Source: JBBCJM01 sp037190175 (GTDB taxonomy: Bacteria; Pseudomonadota; Alphaproteobacteria; Rhodobacterales; Rhodobacteraceae). From it: DNA of 9,236 nucleotides. The translations under genes and the position numbers were made by a program. Positions 7,001-9,236 of this stretch are shown here, in pieces. The stretch lies in NCBI GenBank assembly GCA_037190175.1, contig JBBCJM010000055.1:1-9236 (forward strand). Direction: 5' to 3'. Below the pieces are notes generated by a model. That model was given only the letters and a program-made list of their open reading frames with translations. It was not told the origin of the DNA and did not search any database. Each line of letters starts with the position of its first letter. Positions within the stretch are counted from its first letter, which is position 1.

Positions 7001-8011
7001 CTAGCTCCTGAACAGGCCGCGGGTGCCGAAGAGCGCGGCGGTCTCGGCCTCGGGCAGGTCGTGATAGGCCGAGACGCGGGCCACGTTGTCGGCCGAGCCG
7101 AAGACCAGCGGCGTGCGTTCGTGCAGGCTGGCGGGCGTGTGGTCCAGGATGCGGTCGATCCCGTCGGTGGCCGCACCCCCCGCCTGTTCGATCAGGAAGG
7201 CGATGGGCGCGCCTTCGTAGAGATAGCGCAGCCGGCCGCGCTCGTACCCCTTGCGGCGGTCGCCGGGGTACAGGAACACGCCGCCGCGGCCGAGGATGCG
7301 ATGCGTCTCGGCCACCAGCGAGGCCACCCAGCGCATGTTGAAGTTCTTCTCGCGCGGCCCCTCGGCCCCGGCGAAGCAGTCGTCCACCCAGGCCCGGATC
7401 GGCCGCGGCCAGTGGCGGTAGTTCGAGGCGTTGATGGCGAATTCCCAGGACTTGCGCGCGATCTCCACCTGCGGCGCCAGCAGGTGGAAGCGGCGGGTGT
7501 CGGGGTCCAGCAGGTATTTCTGCACGCCAGCGCCGAAGGACAGCATCAGGCAGCATTGCGGCCCGTAGATCGCATAGCCGGCGCCGATGAGGTCGCGCCC
7601 CGGGCGCAGGAAGCTGGCCTCGGCCGTCCCGGCCGCCGGGTAGAGCGCGAAGATCGAGCCGATGGAGACGTTGGCGCCGATGTTGGAGGATCCGTCCAGC
7701 GGGTCGATGGCCAGCGCCAGGGTACCCTCGGGGTTGATCTCGATGACGCCCTCCTGCTCCTCCGAGGCGAGGAAGCGCACCGGCGAGCCCGCCAGCGCCC
7801 GCCGGAACGCCCGGTCCGCGATCACGTCCAGCGCCTTCTGCGCGTCGCCGTCGGGATGGGCGGCATCGGTGTCGAGATGCAGCGCCTCGTCCAGCCCGCC
7901 GCGGGCGATGCGGTGGGACAGCTCGGCCACCACGCGGGCGATCCGGTCGGCAACATCCTGGTATGGCGCCGGAATCAGCGATTCCGCCGCGGCCGGGCTG
8001 ACGATGCGCAA
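7001..8011 (-). CDS. cbbF: Class I fructose-1,6-bisphosphatase, first gene of the cbb operon
   Basis: This 336-residue Mg-dependent phosphatase hydrolyses fructose-1,6-bisphosphate to fructose-6-phosphate; bacterial CbbF enzymes often also cleave sedoheptulose-1,7-bisphosphate. Visible motifs are the metal-binding SEE (83-85) and DPLDGSSN (103-110), INASNYRHWP (193-202), NFNMRWVASLVAETHRIL (223-240) and the active-site signature GRLRYLYEGAPIA (259-271). The chosen start is TTG at 8011, with GGAGG 5 nt upstream inside the purine run 8014-8022. There is no ATG or GTG between this point and the conserved core (the first internal Met is residue 156), and the in-frame sequence just upstream offers only a CTG codon. 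The N-terminus before QKALDVIAD (58-66) is variable in the family, so the exact start is less certain than the gene. It abuts cbbP by 4 bp and faces cbbR across 101 bp. Confidence 0.95.
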   Translation of the reverse strand: MRIVSPAAAESLIPAPYQDVADRIARVVAELSHRIARGGLDEALHLDTDAAHPDGDAQKALDVIADRAFRRALAGSPVRFLASEEQEGVIEINPEGTLALAIDPLDGSSNIGANVSIGSIFALYPAAGTAEASFLRPGRDLIGAGYAIYGPQCCLMLSFGAGVQKYLLDPDTRRFHLLAPQVEIARKSWEFAINASNYRHWPRPIRAWVDDCFAGAEGPREKNFNMRWVASLVAETHRILGRGGVFLYPGDRRKGYERGRLRYLYEGAPIAFLIEQAGGAATDGIDRILDHTPASLHERTPLVFGSADNVARVSAYHDLPEAETAALFGTRGLFRS

Positions 8012-8013
8012 GT

Positions 8014-8022
8014 GCTCCTCCC
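8014..8022 (-). promoter_or_regulatory. Shine-Dalgarno region deciding the cbbF TTG start
   Basis: The minus strand reads GGGGAGGAG just before CAC and the TTG codon at 8011. GGAGG within it ends 5 nt from the TTG, good spacing for initiation there. No ATG or GTG lies within reach of it in the cbbF frame. Confidence 0.65.
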
Positions 8023-8083
8023 CAGGATGCAGGTCTGCGTCGGGGCGGACCTTGCGCGATCCGCTCTTTCGTGGAAATTTAAA

Positions 8084-8100
8084 AAGATGGAAGTCATCTT
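8084..8100. promoter_or_regulatory. Candidate CbbR operator half: AAGATG-N5-CATCTT inverted repeat
   Basis: The two 6-bp arms (8084-8089 and 8095-8100) are exact inverse complements around GAAGT. The dyad sits 12 bp before the cbbR ATG, so a protein bound here would also cover the cbbR translation start region, as expected for autorepression by a LysR-type regulator. It does not fit the generic T-N11-A LysR box centred on the dyad (positions 8086 and 8098 are G and C), so binding by CbbR is inferred from position only. Confidence 0.45.
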
Positions 8101-8112
8101 CAGGAAAATCGA

Positions 8113-9048
8113 ATGTCGCGGCTGGATGCGGTGACCCTGCGCCAGCTGCGGGCGCTGGCGGCGGTGGCCGAGACCGGCTCCATCGCTGCGGCGGCCGGGC
8201 GGCTGGGGCTGTCGCCCCCCGCGGTCCACGCCCAGATCCGCAACCTGGAGGCGGCGCTACAGGTGCCGCTCCTGCAGCGCGCCGCGGCCGCCGCGGGCTC
8301 GCGGCCCACCCCGGCGGCGGGGGTGGTGCTGGAGGCCGCGCGGCGGATCGAGATCACGCTCTCCGCCTGCGCCACGCAGCTTGCTGCGTTGAGCGCGGGC
8401 CATGCGGGGCGGGTCACGCTGGGGGTGGTCTCGACCGCGAAATACTTCGCCCCGCGGCTGGTCGCGCAGCTGAAAGGGCTCTGCCCCGGGATCGAGGTCG
8501 CGCTGCGCGAGGCCAACCGCGAGGGGGTGATCGCCGACCTCGAGCGGCTGGCCATCGACATGGCGATCATGGGCCGCCCGCCCCGCCAGCCCGAGGTCGC
8601 GGCGACCGCGGTCGGCCCGCATCCGCACGGGCTGGTGGCGCCCCCCGACCACCCGCTGGTGGGACGAAAGGTCGCGGCCGAGGACCTGGCCCGCCAGCCG
8701 ATGATCACCAGGGAAGAGGGTTCCGGCACCCGGATCCTGATGACCCGCTATCTGGACGGGCAGGCCGGCGGGCGCGAGTTCGACCTGACGGTGATGGGCT
8801 CGAACGAGACGATCAAGCAGGCGGTGATGGCCGGGCTGGGCCTCGCCTTCCTGTCGCTGCACACGGTGACCGAGGAGTTGCGCGCCGGGCGGCTGGTGAC
8901 GCTGGACGCGCCGGGGCTGCCGCTGATCCGCCAGTGGTTCCTGGTCCACCCCCTGCACGCGGCGCTCACGCCCGCCGCCGCCGCCATCCACGCAAGGATC
9001 CTGACGATGCAGGGCAGCTTCCTGCCGGAATGGCCGCCGCGGGGGTGA
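8113..9048 (+). CDS. cbbR: CbbR, LysR-type transcriptional regulator of the cbb operon
   Basis: This 311-residue DNA-binding protein is expected to bind the adjacent intergenic region and activate the cbb operon in response to metabolites such as RuBP, while repressing its own gene. The N-terminal winged helix-turn-helix covers about residues 8-66 (TLRQLRALAAVAETGSIAAAAGRLGLSPPAVHAQIRNLE), followed by a linker helix to about 92. The effector-binding domain (about 98-300) opens with GRVTLGVVSTAKYFAPRL (99-116). It includes EEGSGTR (201-207), which is characteristic of CbbR proteins, and MGSNETIKQAVMAGLGLAFLS (228-248). The ATG at 8113 has AGGA 7 nt upstream and gives a normal LysR length. It is divergent from cbbF, the classical cbbR arrangement. 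The product is certain as a LysR regulator; the CbbR role rests on position plus the effector-domain motifs. Confidence 0.95.
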   Translation: MSRLDAVTLRQLRALAAVAETGSIAAAAGRLGLSPPAVHAQIRNLEAALQVPLLQRAAAAAGSRPTPAAGVVLEAARRIEITLSACATQLAALSAGHAGRVTLGVVSTAKYFAPRLVAQLKGLCPGIEVALREANREGVIADLERLAIDMAIMGRPPRQPEVAATAVGPHPHGLVAPPDHPLVGRKVAAEDLARQPMITREEGSGTRILMTRYLDGQAGGREFDLTVMGSNETIKQAVMAGLGLAFLSLHTVTEELRAGRLVTLDAPGLPLIRQWFLVHPLHAALTPAAAAIHARILTMQGSFLPEWPPRG

Positions 9049-9053
9049 GGGGG

Positions 9054-9076
9054 CAAGGGGGGCAGAGCCCCCCTTG
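9054..9076. terminator. Perfect 10-bp hairpin just after cbbR
   Basis: Arms CAAGGGGGGC (9054-9063) and GCCCCCCTTG (9067-9076) are exact inverse complements with an AGA loop, beginning 5 bases after the cbbR stop. The stem is very stable and well placed to end the cbbR transcript. It is followed by GACCCCCCGC and lacks a T run, so if it terminates it is not a textbook intrinsic terminator; 3'-end protection after Rho-dependent termination is an alternative. The GACCCC following the stem links it to the other hairpin elements in the window. Confidence 0.6.
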
Positions 9077-9097
9077 GACCCCCCGCGCCCGGGGCAA

Positions 9098-9109
9098 CCG
9101 CCGCGGCGG
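9098..9109. repeat. 12-bp perfect palindrome downstream of cbbR
   Basis: CCGCCGCGGCGG is its own reverse complement. It lies inside a wider inverted repeat GCAACC (9094-9099) / GGTTGC (9126-9131). It sits in non-coding sequence between two hairpin elements. In DNA this GC-rich such palindromes arise easily, so function is uncertain. Confidence 0.4.
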
Positions 9110-9146
9110 GCGCTGTCGCGCGGGAGGTTGCGCCTGGGGCCGGCCC

Positions 9147-9195
9147 CCGGGGGTTTTGCACCCCCGGACCCCGCAGGATATTTAAGACACCAAAG
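9147..9195 (+). repeat. GC-rich hairpin element downstream of cbbR
   Basis: A 7-bp stem (CCGGGGG 9147-9153, CCCCCGG 9161-9167) closes the loop TTTTGCA, followed by GACCCCGCAGGATATTT (9167-9183) and AAGACACCAAAG. Stem, loop and tail match the minus-strand element after cbbS almost base for base (loop TTTTCCA there). It lies about 100 bp after the cbbR stop, oriented with cbbR. From memory, near-identical hairpin-plus-GGATATTT sequences are frequent between genes in Rhodobacterales genomes; that recollection could not be checked here. Confidence 0.65.
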
Positions 9196-9236
9196 AACGC
9201 CGGAGGGGGACAATTTGAATCAAACTGTCTTTCTTT

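Larger units (their letters stand above)
8012..8112. promoter_or_regulatory. Divergent cbbR-cbbF promoter and operator region
   Basis: This 101-bp gap separates divergent cbbR (plus) and cbbF (minus), the usual place for the CbbR-controlled cbb promoter and for cbbR autoregulation. An AT-rich island at about 8067-8109 stands out in otherwise very GC-rich DNA. It contains TTTC-GTG-GAAA (8067-8077), overlapping palindromes AAATTT (8075-8080) and TTTAAA (8078-8083), and an AAGATG-N5-CATCTT dyad (8084-8100). TTTAAA could serve as a -10 element for either direction, but I see no convincing -35 partner. The cbbR ribosome site is AGGA (8102-8105), 7 nt before its ATG. I could not place the TNA-N7/8-TNA pattern reported for CbbR sites. 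Confidence 0.7.

Noticed and set aside
6124..7176. A longer phosphoribulokinase with about 60 extra N-terminal residues starting at 7176
   Set aside because: The extra part overlaps the end of cbbF, looks like out-of-frame translation, and the ATG at 6996 gives the exact family N-terminus and length with a Shine-Dalgarno.
7975..8229. Small minus-strand frame overlapping cbbF start, the intergenic region and cbbR
   Set aside because: It overlaps two real genes, has no domain and no ribosome site, and is best explained as chance.
1..9236. CRISPR arrays, transposases, phage genes, tRNA or rRNA genes, toxin-antitoxin or defence systems
   Set aside because: No direct repeat array, mobile-element protein or RNA gene was recognised; nearly all sequence is accounted for by the cbb genes.

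Overview
The window is one continuous Calvin-Benson-Bassham (cbb) CO2-fixation locus from a GC-rich alphaproteobacterium. CbbL, CbbS and CbbX are of the red-like (form IC) RuBisCO group, phosphoribulokinase is the short 290-residue bacterial type, and the whole set resembles Rhodobacter/Paracoccus proteins as I remember them. The most likely source is a Rhodobacterales member. Genus and species cannot be fixed from the sequence alone.

Layout: seven complete genes and the start of an eighth lie on the minus strand. Read in transcription order (right to left) they are cbbF (FBPase, 8011-7001), cbbP (phosphoribulokinase, 6996-6124), cbbT (transketolase, 6113-4146), cbbA (class II aldolase, 4066-2987), cbbL (RuBisCO large, 2974-1520), cbbS (RuBisCO small, 1508-1119), cbbX (red-type RuBisCO activase, 1050-148) and rpe/cbbE (155 to beyond base 1, cut by the window edge). 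The LysR-type regulator cbbR is divergent on the plus strand (8113-9048). A 101-bp intergenic region between cbbR and cbbF should carry both promoters and the CbbR operator. No gene-free stretch exceeds 300 bases.

How it works together: CbbP makes ribulose-1,5-bisphosphate (RuBP), CbbLS carboxylates it, and CbbX uses ATP to free inhibited RuBisCO. CbbA, CbbF, CbbT and Rpe regenerate ribulose-5-phosphate. CbbR is expected to switch the operon according to metabolite state. Most junctions are tight (4-12 bp or overlapping) with Shine-Dalgarno sequences sitting on the previous gene's stop codon. Two junctions are looser (cbbT-cbbA 79 bp, cbbS-cbbX 68 bp), and both contain GC-rich hairpins.

The enzymes themselves are intact and ordinary, and I see no undescribed system. 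The points most worth a second look are non-coding: a family of oriented GC-rich hairpin elements at 3' ends of genes (after cbbT, cbbS and cbbR), an AT-rich dyad in the cbbR-cbbF region, and an apparent TTG start for cbbF.
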